From Panopea generosa (lineage: Eukaryota; Mollusca; Bivalvia; Adapedonta; Hiatellidae): DNA of 64,000 nucleotides. The stretch is taken from assembly GCA_029582155.1 (NCBI GenBank), contig CM055909.1, positions 49,354,412-49,418,411 on the forward strand. The letters are read 5' to 3'. Under the pieces are notes generated by a model. The model ran no database searches, was not told the origin of the DNA, and saw nothing but the letters and a program-made list of their open reading frames with translations. Position numbers and translations under genes: made by a program. Position 1 is the first letter of the stretch. The number at the start of each line of letters is the position of its first letter. Below are positions 54,141 to 64,000 of this stretch, piece after piece.

Positions 54141-56562
54141 ATGGCGGAGAACGTGAAAGTTGCGGTCCGAGTTCGACCATTTATATCCTTTAACTTGCGG
54201 AAAAGAAGCTATTTACGATGGCAAACATGGTACATTTCAAAATTATTGTGTGTTAAAAATGAAGCTTTGCAAAGATAGATAATTAAATCTCGTATGGTAT
54301 CTGCAAACGATAAATGTTGTTATTGCTAAACGTGATTTAAGTGGGTGGGGTACTTTGTTTACTTTAGTAACTGTGTTAAAAATATATATTAAATACGGTG
54401 TAAGTTATTGTTACATGGCACAGTAGACATATTTCATATACTGTCAAAATGCATTATTTCATAACATCTTTAGTTCATATGCAGCAATATTGTCTTCATT
54501 CATTCGTAGAAAAAAAAAACAAATCGAAGACGGTAGGGAACTTGCATCATTTTAATTTTTAGGTTTGACCATTATTTGGCTTGCAATGAAGTGGTTTTTT
54601 CCAGCCATTTTTATAGCCGTTATTGGGTAATATTTCCAATGGCAAAAAGTATCTTTTTTTTCCAATTGATTTGTAAAAATTCCCAACTGAAAGCTTCAAT
54701 TATTGTAAATTGAAACTTGCCATATTAATTCCTTGATAAAATAAAATAAAAAGTTTTCCCCATTCTGAATTGAGTATGAAATTGACTCTTTAATTAAGTG
54801 GTCAGAGAAGTAAGTGTACACATTTTCATGAAGTTGAACATATTAAATGCAATAGTGTTAATGAAAACGCCGCTAAAATCCCAAGTTCCAAGGGTACGGC
54901 TTATCTTCGAAAAATGTAAAAGAGTGTTGGGTGTCAGTTTAACAGGACAAGAGAAAAAATATGCAGCCAGTCTGGGACTTGAACCTGGGACCTTTCGCTT
55001 GCAGTGCAAATGCTCTTAAGACTGTGCTAGTCGGATTGCTTAACATATGGTTCTCTCTTAACAGGTTATATACATGCTGTGACAAGCATATTTGGAACAG
55101 AAGGTGTGGGTAAACTATTGGCTTGCTTGATCTCATCTTAACATTGTTAACATAAACATGTGATTTTGATTGATAACTTGGTGAATGTGACACAAGTTTA
55201 TAAAGTACATTATCAAATTCACATTGCATAAAAATCCTACATTCAAGAACAGATCTGCCAAGTTTGAACCAAATCTGTGTGGTATGATTTCAATTTTAAT
55301 AAAATATTCTCCATAGCAATTTATCGCAATTTTACGATCCAGATTATGTGGACCGATTCAGATTCCTTTGTCGACTTCTTTAAATATTGAAGTTGTAAAT
55401 CATTCCAGCATGGGACATCGTATAGGTCTGCAGTGTTTTATCATTTTGTTATTTTTTTTCTCCCAAAACTATTATTGAAAGGGTAGATGAAATTTTGTGA
55501 ATATAATAAGAAATGTTTTCTGTTACAGGTGAAACATTGAGGTCAAATTTGGATTTTCTAATTTTGACATATTAATTAAATTTACCTGGTATGCACAATT
55601 TTTTATTTTTTATTTCATCAAGGACATGATCTGCAGTTTCTTTTACCTTGTTGGATGAATATCTTCGTCAGAATTAAAAAGGTTGAAATTTTTAAAACAA
55701 TTTACAATTGTAAAAGATATGAATTTAGATTACATTAACCAACAAATAAAAGAAATCTGGCTTTGCAAAATGTTTTGAAATTGTTTTGATCCAGAAATGC
55801 GAATTGTACAGCAATTGTAAAACAGTCTAGAACTCTAGATTGTCGTAAGTAAAACCCAATGTATTTATGATAGAATCAATGAGAAACATCCTAAATCCTT
55901 TGGTTGTATATAATGACCCCCTGTCTTATGCAACCTTTTTACCTGATTCCCTTCAAAGGTCATTTAAGACAGTCTAGACTGTTTATTTAATATAGTAAAG
56001 TAAGTAAGACAAAGTGTTTGTCACCCCTATTGAAAGGGCCAGCCACAATGGGCTTATGAGACACCTTTATGTTATTCACAAATTCTTCCCAGAACCTAAG
56101 TAAGAATGATTCTCATTGGGAAATCTGTAAAGGGTTGTTTTAATTAACAGAGTATATCGGGGAGGGGTGGTGGTGGGAACGCTAAAAAATGTCTAAAAAA
56201 AAAAAATTATTAAAATGGATAAAAAATGTTTTTAACCCAAGTTTGAAAAATCCTGATTAATTCCGTTTTATGTTTCATCTATTAGAGTAGAAACCATGTC
56301 ATTGTATGCAGTATATAAGTCACATTATCTTTTAAACTTGTGTACTATTTTCCTTAACTTCACATACAATTCTCGTGAAAAAGCGAGAAATGCAACAGTG
56401 ATTATTGAGATGAATGGAAACTCCACAGAGATAAAAAATCCAGAGGACCTGTCGGCAGAACCCAAGAGGTTTGCATTTGATCACTCGTACTGGTCACATG
56501 ATTCGTTTATTGAGCGTGATGATGGATATTTGGAACCAGAAATACCTAAATATGCAGATCAG
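54141..56562 (+). CDS. Kinesin-3-like motor, N-terminal two coding exons (partial, KIF28/KLP-6-like)
   Basis: Exon 1 (54141-54182) encodes 14 residues, MAENVKVAVRVRPF, the first beta strand of a kinesin motor domain. Exon 2 (56368-56562) adds 65 residues beginning NSREKARNATVIIEM and including FDHSYWSHDSF and PKYADQ, the pattern of kinesin-3 motors; the long segment around DDGYLEPEIP resembles KIF28/KLP-6 type members. The exons join in phase 0 only across an intron running from ATATCC to CATAC, a U12-type AT-AC intron. Exon 2 ends CAG then gtgagt, an ordinary U2 donor. The next exon, expected to carry the P-loop (GQTGSGKS), was not found before 64000, so intron 2 is longer than 7.4 kb. The product would be a microtubule plus-end transport motor. 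Subfamily is tentative; the kinesin identity is firm. Confidence 0.82.
54950..55040 (-). mobile_element. tRNA-like SINE head inside the U12-type intron
   Basis: Minus strand: gcaagcgaaaggtcccaggt, then tcaagtcccagac as the B box, and ccgactagcacagtcttaag as the head. Confidence 0.5.
56147..56268 (-). mobile_element. MITE family B end fragment inside the U12-type intron
   Basis: gagtatatcgg, aaaaaatgtttttaaccca and aaaaatcctgattaa match the right TIR of 27717-28390. Confidence 0.5.
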
Positions 56563-57464
56563 GTGAGTTCTAGAATACAGAGAACTTTTTAATGAATTTT
56601 GTTATTTATTACATTAGACTCTAACAGGGCTTCTAAAATACCAAAACGTAAATAGGGTCCAGGGTTTTTAATGCCGTAAGAATCAAACGCTTTCCTTTTA
56701 AAACCACAGGATATATCATGCCTTTGTATGTTTATATGTTCACCACCCAGCACGCAATTTAATAAGTACAAAAAGAAAACTTTTTACATGCTATCTGTGT
56801 TTAATTTAACTAAACTTTTCTAAATTTGTACATTTAAATTGCTGACATCATGAATTCTTCTTTACATTGTAATACAGTAAATGAACCCGTTTCAATCAAA
56901 TTCACATAAAAAGTAGTTTCAGGATGTAAACTGGAAGTTTTGTGTATAAGCACTCAAAGCACTTTTACTGAATGTGACATTAAAACAATTATAAAGTTTT
57001 GTTACTGTCCAAAGCTTTTTTACCTTATCAAACAGAAGCCAATATTTAGCTTCTTCCCAGTTCAAAAAATGATGCGATTTTCCCCAATTGAGGCATTAAA
57101 AAAAAATCTCAAAATGGAGGTTAGAATATGATCTTAGCATTGTTATGTTTTATTTTCCAGTTTGCTTAAGCCTTAAAAAAATCCAACTCCCCCACAATTT
57201 TGCTGTTTTTTCCAACTCGAAGGCTCGGACTCAAAGGCTTAGGCCTTTTTCAGAATGTCTATGTACCGGTATATAGTGACTGAGATTCACTGAATTAATA
57301 AAAAAAATTAAGGCCAATCTTGAAAAAATGTATGTTTTTCTGTGCTTTAACCCAGTACTTTTTTCATGTGGGTAGGTAGATATTATTTTCTTTTTCTGTG
57401 ATATTTTGATTTTTTATTGTCATTTTGAACAAAGAACAAAAATCATGGTTTGAATATATATATA

Positions 57465-57500
57465 CATATATATATATATTTTATTATATATATATATGCT
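57465..57500. repeat. TA-rich microsatellite
   Basis: atatata runs with short breaks. Confidence 0.85.
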
Positions 57501-57860
57501 CACTGACACCATATTGCCAAAAGGATATCTGTTTGAACATACCAAAATAACATAGTGAAAAGGGATTTTCTAAGTTGGGCTTTGCGCATGGGTTGACCAA
57601 AATAGAGCTCTTGTTTCAAATTGAAACATAATTTGTGACATATTAAATGAGTCACATTATCTCATTTTGATCAGATTAATACCTAGTAAAAATTGTTTCA
57701 TCTTAGAAAGAGTCTGAATGATGATGCATAGCTTGTCAAGCAGTATTTAAGTACTGTCTATTTTTATAATGGGGATTTCATTTTAAGTTTACCACTCCAA
57801 TTTAAACATGTATTTATCTTTTAAGACAATAGTGTTTTTTCCTTGTAATTATTACCTTTA
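57480..57860 (+). mobile_element. MITE-like family B copy in kinesin intron 2
   Basis: taaatgagtcacattatctc, caagcagtatttaagtactg and gtttaccactccaatttaaa. The 3' part is lost. Confidence 0.6.
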
Positions 57861-58445
57861 AAATGGCCTTGTAAATACATTAACATTATTCAGACCAGGA
57901 CGTTAACAAGTCATGGTATTGATTGTACTTAGTCATCATTCTTATTGTGCTTGATTGAGTTGATTTAAGTTCTGTCATTGCATGTTTGAAAAACCTTCGT
58001 CTTTATGATCATTGTAGTACATTTGAACTCTGACCTCCCAGGTCAATGATTTCAAGGTTTCGTAATGTCGTTTAACAACCATGATTCGGTGAGATCTGTG
58101 CAGATTGTATTGAATATTTATGTTTTTGCGTGCAAAGTACAACTCAACATTGTCAATGTGTCTCATTGACTTGTGGTATACTGATAAAGTTACAGACCGA
58201 GAATTTGTCGTTTTGCTACACAAAGTATATGCAAACATCATTACCGGTGGTGACACAGGGGCTTCTGTCAGTATACATTTTATATTCCAATATGAAGTTT
58301 AATATAGTCTTTTATACTATATACAGGGATATAAAAGGTATATTGACACTAGCCCTTGTGGGTGGTGGTGTCATATTTGCAAGGATCAGAATTAGTGTAC
58401 CCATATTCCCCCTGAATAAATGCTCCCCTCCTAATGATACCCCCT

Positions 58446-58733
58446 CAGAAACAATTAGCTCATTCAGTAATGCATCTGGCTTTCAATCCAGGGGTCATAT
58501 GTTTGAATCTTGACCGGCAATAGTCTCTGTGATGATTGATATATGATATTGTGTCTTATTATCATTTGTCTCACACTACTGATTCAAATGGGAATGTTAT
58601 CAGTTACTTGCGGAGCTGGGATGTGCTAGAGTATTGGTTAATCTTTCAGGATCAATGGAAACAGTGGTTAGGTTAATTTGTCATCAGTTAGCCCATGGCG
58701 GCATAAAAATGACGCTAAATATTTAATCAATCA
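58446..58733 (+). mobile_element. SINE family S2 copy in kinesin intron 2
   Basis: caattagctcattcagtaat head with B box tgtttgaatcttgacc, body tatcagttacttgcggagct, and end gcataaaaatgacgctaaat with tttaatcaatc. Confidence 0.75.
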
Positions 58734-59284
58734 CTTTCCCAGAACCAAATACAGTAAACACCATTAAAACTGGATATGCTTTTAATAACCTGACATGTGT
58801 TGAAAATGGCATTAAAACCCCATTAAAAAAATGTTCTCTTAATTTGGTACCAAGGTATACTTGTCAATGTACACATCTCTTTATGCAAATCACGTTCAAT
58901 GTGTTCCTAGGCAGAATCAGCTTGTAGTCCTACCACACTTAAATTTATCAAACTTTTAATCGATTTGTTATGTCGTCAGTGAAACCAATCACTTGATGTT
59001 CATTAGTGAATAATTAATGAAACAATACACTGTTGCCATGAAATTTATAAGTATTTCCCAGTAAAGGTTAAATACATCACAGTTAAAGACACCTACTGGA
59101 ATTCATTATTGTAAAATAAACATTGACAGCTGTTGGAGGTAACAAACTAACAGACACATCAACAAGATCATACCAAATATATGAAATCATCTAAATGGGC
59201 TAACGCATGCTCTTATTTTATCACAATTTTTATCGATAAATTGCTATCAAGACAGCCGGTTTCAGTAAGCTGTCTGTCACTAAC

Positions 59285-59525
59285 ATGTCTAACTGTCAAT
59301 TAAGGGATTGTGAGCTACAAACCAAACCCAGCCACAGTCTCTGTGATGATTGTTCATGTACTTTGTCCCACAACTGTGAGTCTCCCGTCTGTGGATATGT
59401 GGGGAAGTAGTTAGTGACTAGCAGAGATATTGTTTACCGGTATCTAGAACTGACTAGCTGCCTAACATATCCAAGGAATAATGGTTAGATGTCTTGACTT
59501 CCATTAAATGACTGAAAATAATTGA
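59285..59525 (+). mobile_element. Diverged SINE family S2 copy
   Basis: ccagccacagtctctgtgat, gtgactagcagagatattgt and actgactagctgcctaacat, in the S2 order. Confidence 0.55.
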
Positions 59526-60341
59526 AATATTGTTAAAAAAAACAATTACAAACAAACAAGACATATCATCACCACAGGTCATTTAAGCGCAGGGGCACTC
59601 CAACGCTTGACTATCAGAAATGATATTCCTCTAGCGCTTGAACACAATTTTGCAAAAGCTTACTTTCCTCTCAATCATTGCATATCTTTTCATTTTAATG
59701 CATAAAATTAAACATACTTTTACTAAATATGATGACTATAACTGATTAGTGCAAATTTTACTAATGAAATATTTTTCAGTGAGTGCCTTACACAGCTCTT
59801 GAAAATGTGTTGAAGGTGTTTCTGCACTCTTACCCCAGCGCTTGCATTCCTTCCTGTTGAGAACCCTGATAACATAAAAAAAAGATTGTGGTTAATACAG
59901 ATTTTGTTAAAAATAAATTAAACACTTTGTCAATTTTTTGTTCATGTTTATTTGAAAACTCAAACAGAACATCACCAGATGTAATTCAACTTCTGAATAT
60001 GTTTTTATTTAAAAAAAAAAGAAGTACATGTATGTGATTTTTTCTGTGTCCATTGCTCGCTTATCTGTCTTGGGTTCTGTATACTACAGGCATTTTTCAT
60101 TGGATTGTGATAACACTACATTTATATGAATGCACTATACCGATGCATGTATTTCTATATCTTTCTTTTTACACAGTTCATGTTGTATATAGCCATAAAA
60201 TCTCAGTGGTAGTGCTGTGGATAGAATGTCAGTCGCACATGTCAGAGTTCATTGGTTTGGCTTGCTGCCTCTCATAAACTCTTTTCTTGATAATTGCTTT
60301 CTGGCTTGTGACCCTTGCTGATTTTTTAAAATGGCAGTGAT

Positions 60342-60592
60342 AGATTGATTAATTGAATATTTAGCATCATTTTCATGCCATCAGGTGCTAACAGACTATC
60401 AGTTAACCTAACCACTGTTTCCTGGGATCATGAAAGGTTAACCAATACTCGATCACACCCCATCTCCATAAGTAACTAATAACTTACCCACTTGAATCAG
60501 AGGTAAAAGACAAATTATAATGAGATGCATTGCTGTATATCAACCATCAAGGAGACTGTGGCTGGGTGGGGATTCGAACTGGCAGTAAGCAA
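60342..60592 (-). mobile_element. SINE family S2 copy
   Basis: Reversed S2: gattgattaattgaatattt, ttcatgccatcaggtgctaa, ggttaaccaatactcgatca, cttgaatcagaggtaaaaga, gggattcgaactggcag (B box). Confidence 0.75.
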
Positions 60593-60689
60593 GCAATTAA
60601 TTACAGTAATTATACTACAAACAGCAAAACAAGTGGCCAGACTTGTAGTTGAAATATGAGTGTTGCACATTTTCCTTGCCGATACCATT

Positions 60690-60800
60690 GTATAGAGCAT
60701 CTGACTTAACGGTAGAGCATCTTACAGTAGAGCATCTGACCCAGGATCAGATAGGATCACAGGTTCAATCCCTGCCATAGCTGTGCATACAGTCCTTGAG
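60690..60800 (+). mobile_element. tRNA-like SINE head with tandem A-box copies
   Basis: tagagcatctgac occurs three times, then acaggttcaatccctgcc as the B box. Confidence 0.5.
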
Positions 60801-61930
60801 AACTGTATTCGCATGTTATTAGTACTGGTTCTACCTAGTATACTTTGAGGGTAATTAAATTTTAATCTAAGTGTTAGAATTATAATTTAATAAAAAAATA
60901 AGTTTAAATTAAAACACCATTGTAAAAATAAGGTTAATTCTGTGTTATAAAGAAGTTATGAGAAAAACAAAATGGCAAGTCTTGGCCGGATTACCACCCA
61001 ATATTATTGAGGCAACTTTGACGGTTTATATTTAATATAAGGCTCAAGTATTTCAATCTGCACTAGAAAATATAATTATGGTATTTGAGAACTGTAATAA
61101 ATTGTTTAAAACTTGTTAATAATGTTTTTATTGAAATAAATTTGATTTTCCTATGATTAAGATAGGATTTATAAAATCCATTCTGTTCTGTTTGTCCCAA
61201 AGTTGAAAAGGACATAAATATAAAAAAACAGGCTTATTTTTACTTGAGAAAAATAAATGGCATTCATTGGCTTAAATTCTTTTGTTGTCACGAATTATTT
61301 TTACATATACAAGTCAGCCTTGATTACGCAGCATTGTCCAAATATGGTGATCTTGTTTCAATAGTTTGTGTATTGAATAACGTAATTTTACCCCGAGCAA
61401 GTAACAAAGATTAAACACTTAATATGTAAATAGATCTGTGGGGGCGATTGTCATAGATTGGATCTATTGTTAGTATTATAATTTCATGTCATAAATTTCT
61501 TTATATAGCATCAGTCCACCCAGTTTCTATAACGGCCAGTAATATTTATATAGATCTCACTGTAAATGCATGTGATGTACATATGGTGGTATAGTTTTAT
61601 ATATACCGGTATATTTATTGTGTGATACACATGTATGCAAGTCTGTAGGTGACTTTCCCTGTAATAAGATTACATTGTAATAAGATTGATTGAACAATCT
61701 ACAGGTTTGAATAAAAGTATTAGTTTGCTTTTTGAATCCTTCTCTCGATTTCCGAAGATTTATTTTATTGTATCAAGATGATTCAGTGCAATAACGCAAT
61801 ATTTATTTATATGTAGATAGAACAGTGTTGCGTTGAATTAGCAGTTTCAACAACCGAGATGACTCATTGATTGAGTACTCTGTTTTTATTAGGTTTTGGT
61901 GTTTTGGGATGTGGGGTGGTTAACAGTATT
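60801..61930. other. No gene seen (kinesin intron 2)
   Basis: AT-rich, no exon with a kinesin motif. Confidence 0.4.
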
Positions 61931-61934
61931 TCAG

Positions 61935-62155
61935 TTGTGTAATGGCTGCCAGGGCACCTAATCATTATTTCTGGGATCCACTAGGAGGTTAATCAAAAGA
62001 CAAACCTTATCTCTCTAAGTCACTGACTACTTCCTCACCTATTCAGAAATGGGAGATTCGTGAATGCCAGTCATCACAGAGACTATGGTTGGAAGGTGAT
62101 TCGAACTCACAACCGCTGGATTGACAGATGCATTACCAACTGAGCTAACAGGCTT
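61935..62155 (-). mobile_element. SINE family S2 copy
   Basis: ggtgattcgaactcacaacc (B box), accaactgagctaacaggct (A box) and gccagtcatcacagagacta on the reverse strand. Confidence 0.65.
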
Positions 62156-63014
62156 GACTTTATTGGTAGAGCATCTGTTTCTTATGCAGGATTCATATGC
62201 TATGCAAATAAAAAAATTTCACTACATGCTACATTTTTTTCTTTTTTGAGGCCAAAAATCAGCTCAATTCCCTTTGCCAGCGAAAAATTATCACCTCAAA
62301 ATTAAAAACAAAAAAATTTTAATTGGGTTTAGCTGCTATTTAATAATTTAAAACAACATTTTAAGGACATACAGGCTTACGATTTGTGTTGTTTTGATTC
62401 ACCTCCCCTCTTTATAATCATTACAGTCATGATGCTATTTTCTTTTATTGAAAGGACCTGCCACCATTCCCCCCAAAATAAACAGAACCCCACTGTGCAT
62501 GATGTATATAAATGTGTTTATTTTTTATAAATCTTTTGCTATAAATTATTCAAAACCTGTTATCAGCTCATATGAACACATGAGCACATAACTTATACTG
62601 AACTCATCTTTCATACTGCAGAACCTAATGTTGAACTTGTGGACCAACCTCATTTCATGTTGAAATAAAATATGTTTTAGCTAATCCTATTTATTAAATA
62701 ACAAAAAATCAAAACTTTGCAAACCTTTACTTTATCTTAGCTAAAAAAAGTGATATAACACACAATTTAAAATAAAAAACGTTGTTCAGTTCTATTGTGT
62801 TGTATTTCTGTATGTATATAGAAGTGTCCTGAAAACAATATTATCTTAGCATAATGGGTCTATTAATTAAAATCTAAAGTGTTAACTCTGTCTCATAATG
62901 GTATTTTGTAAGTTCACGGCTTTTTCGGTGAAGTTATGAAAATAAAAGTCAGATGGGAGATATCACAATAAAACAGGCAGATTAAATAAAAACATGTAGT
63001 TGAAAGCACCAGTA
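62156..63014. other. No gene seen (kinesin intron 2)
   Basis: One tRNA-like A box (tattggtagagcatctgttt) at 62160; otherwise AT-rich and non-coding. Confidence 0.35.
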
Positions 63015-63232
63015 TGATTGATTGATTGAATAGTTAGCGTCATTTTTATGCCTTTGAGGACTAACAGACGATCAGTTAACCCAACTACTGTTTCCTAGAA
63101 TCCTGAAAGGTTAACTAGTACTCGAGCACACTCCATCTCGGCAAGTAACTGATAACTTTCCCACTTGAATCAGTGGTGAGAGACGAATGATAATGAGACA
63201 CAATGTCATATATCAGTCATCATGGAGACACC
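63015..63232 (-). mobile_element. SINE family S2 copy
   Basis: gattgattgattgaatagtt, gcaagtaactgataactttc and gtgagagacgaatgataatg on the reverse strand, close to the consensus. Confidence 0.75.
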
Positions 63233-63259
63233 AGTTTGAAGATTGGACAAGTTTAAGGT

Positions 63260-63605
63260 TTACGTCACTCTTGTCTCAGGTCACTTACTGAGGTTGTTAC
63301 CAGGGTTCAAGTCCAGGTCAGTCCTTAAACTTTATGTGAGAGTTTTTTAGTTCAACAGTAACTTGCAAATACTTGCTGATGTCTCAAACCTGGCAGGACT
63401 TGACAAATAGTTTGAGGTAAATAGGAACTCAGCCGGGACCAGATAAGTGGTTCAGGCTATATGTGATGTTCCAGCCATCGAGGTTTGAGCCGACAGTTCT
63501 ATTGTAGTACCATTTTACATGTCTTTGGTATAACCAGGCCAGGAAATGAACCCACCACCTTCCACATGTGAGGGAAATGCTCTACCACTTTACCAATGAG
63601 TAAAG
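63260..63605. mobile_element. Two tRNA-like SINE heads in opposite orientation
   Basis: Plus strand near 63270-63325: gttaccagggttcaagtcca. Minus strand near 63540-63600: ttggtaaagtggtagagcat and tgggttcatttcc. Confidence 0.45.
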
Positions 63606-63866
63606 ATTTGGGTTTAACTTCAGTTGTACATTTTTGTTTAATGCGTAAATTTAAGAGTTCAAGTACCAGAAATCATTTAGAGAAATTGAGAGTTCTGATA
63701 GCCCATGGTCCAGTGTTAGAGCATTGAACACAGCTATGATGTACATAACTAAAAAAACTATATTGACAGTGGGCAGTTATATATCAGTGAGTGTTTCTCC
63801 AATGATGTCACAAGGAGCAGCCTCGCTGTTCTGCTGAGCAGGTTTAGGACAACTGAAACTGAAGTA

Positions 63867-64000
63867 CAGTCAAACCTGTCTTAAGCAGCCAGTCAAGGGA
63901 TGGAGCAAAAGTGGCCTTTTAAGACAGGGTGTTGCTTAAAACAGGTTAATTTGGTCTGAAAGCATAGGAATTGGAAATAGCAAATGTGGCTGCTTAAGAC
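63867..64000 (+). repeat. Interspersed repeat family C copy, cut by the window end
   Basis: cctgtcttaagcagccagtc, agcaaaagtggccttttaag and gtggctgcttaagac. Confidence 0.65.

Larger units (their letters stand above)
54183..56367 (+). other. U12-type AT-AC intron in the kinesin gene
   Basis: The 5' splice site is ATATCCTTT, the consensus for minor-spliceosome introns. The 3' end has TTCCTTAAC (56350-56358), the U12 branch-site consensus, about 10 nt before the terminal AC at 56366-56367. There is no long pyrimidine tract. No GT-AG alternative restores the expected RPF-NSRE motor sequence, while this pair joins it exactly in frame. Confidence 0.85.

Noticed and set aside
54183..54270. Continuation of the kinesin first exon past RPF
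   Set aside because: The genomic frame gives ISFNLRKRS, unlike any kinesin; the AT-AC junction restores the motif exactly.

Overview
The window is nuclear DNA of an invertebrate animal, most likely a mollusc and probably a bivalve. It is AT-rich, its genes are split by spliceosomal introns, and most of the length is interspersed repeats, tandem arrays and microsatellites. Several repeats, such as the units with 'caaaggtcaaggtcac' and 'gggcaataactctgtaat', are of the kind I associate with bivalve genomes. The mollusc assignment is an inference; no single gene here proves it.

Four protein genes can be supported. (1) Minus strand, 6053-14097: a complete seven-exon gene for a 708-residue protein with an E2 ubiquitin-conjugating fold, a long unrecognised middle region and a Lys/Arg/Gly-rich acidic-patch tail. 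(2) Minus strand, 28893-32514: a complete four-exon METTL21D (VCP lysine methyltransferase) gene. (3) Plus strand, 37864-40955: a three-exon gene for a ten-finger C2H2 zinc-finger protein. (4) Plus strand, from 54141: the first two coding exons of a kinesin-3-like motor that continues past the window. Its first intron has the full signature of a minor-spliceosome (U12-type) AT-AC intron, the most striking single observation here. Every exon junction reported keeps the reading frame. The four genes have no obvious joint function.

Layout: 1-5990 holds a MITE-like copy, an inverted SINE pair and a 51-bp minisatellite. 6053-14097 is the E2-like gene, whose introns carry SINEs, a 5-bp microsatellite and a 22-bp minisatellite. 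14100-20400 holds a SINE split by a 98-bp foldback element, a 146-bp array, a 34-G run, long trinucleotide repeats and a TIR element with a nested repeat. 20700-23300 is a 28-bp satellite split by a 1.7-kb TIR element. 23300-28400 is mostly plain sequence, with a foldback and a MITE-like copy. 28893-32514 is METTL21D. 35200-41100 holds an orphan ORF, a 183-bp array and the zinc-finger gene. 41600-53600 is repeats, including a Tc1-type element with an internally deleted transposase and TA target duplications. 54141-64000 is the kinesin start and a SINE-rich intron.

No rRNA genes, true tRNA genes, CRISPR arrays or bacterial features were seen. tRNA-like stretches are heads of SINEs.
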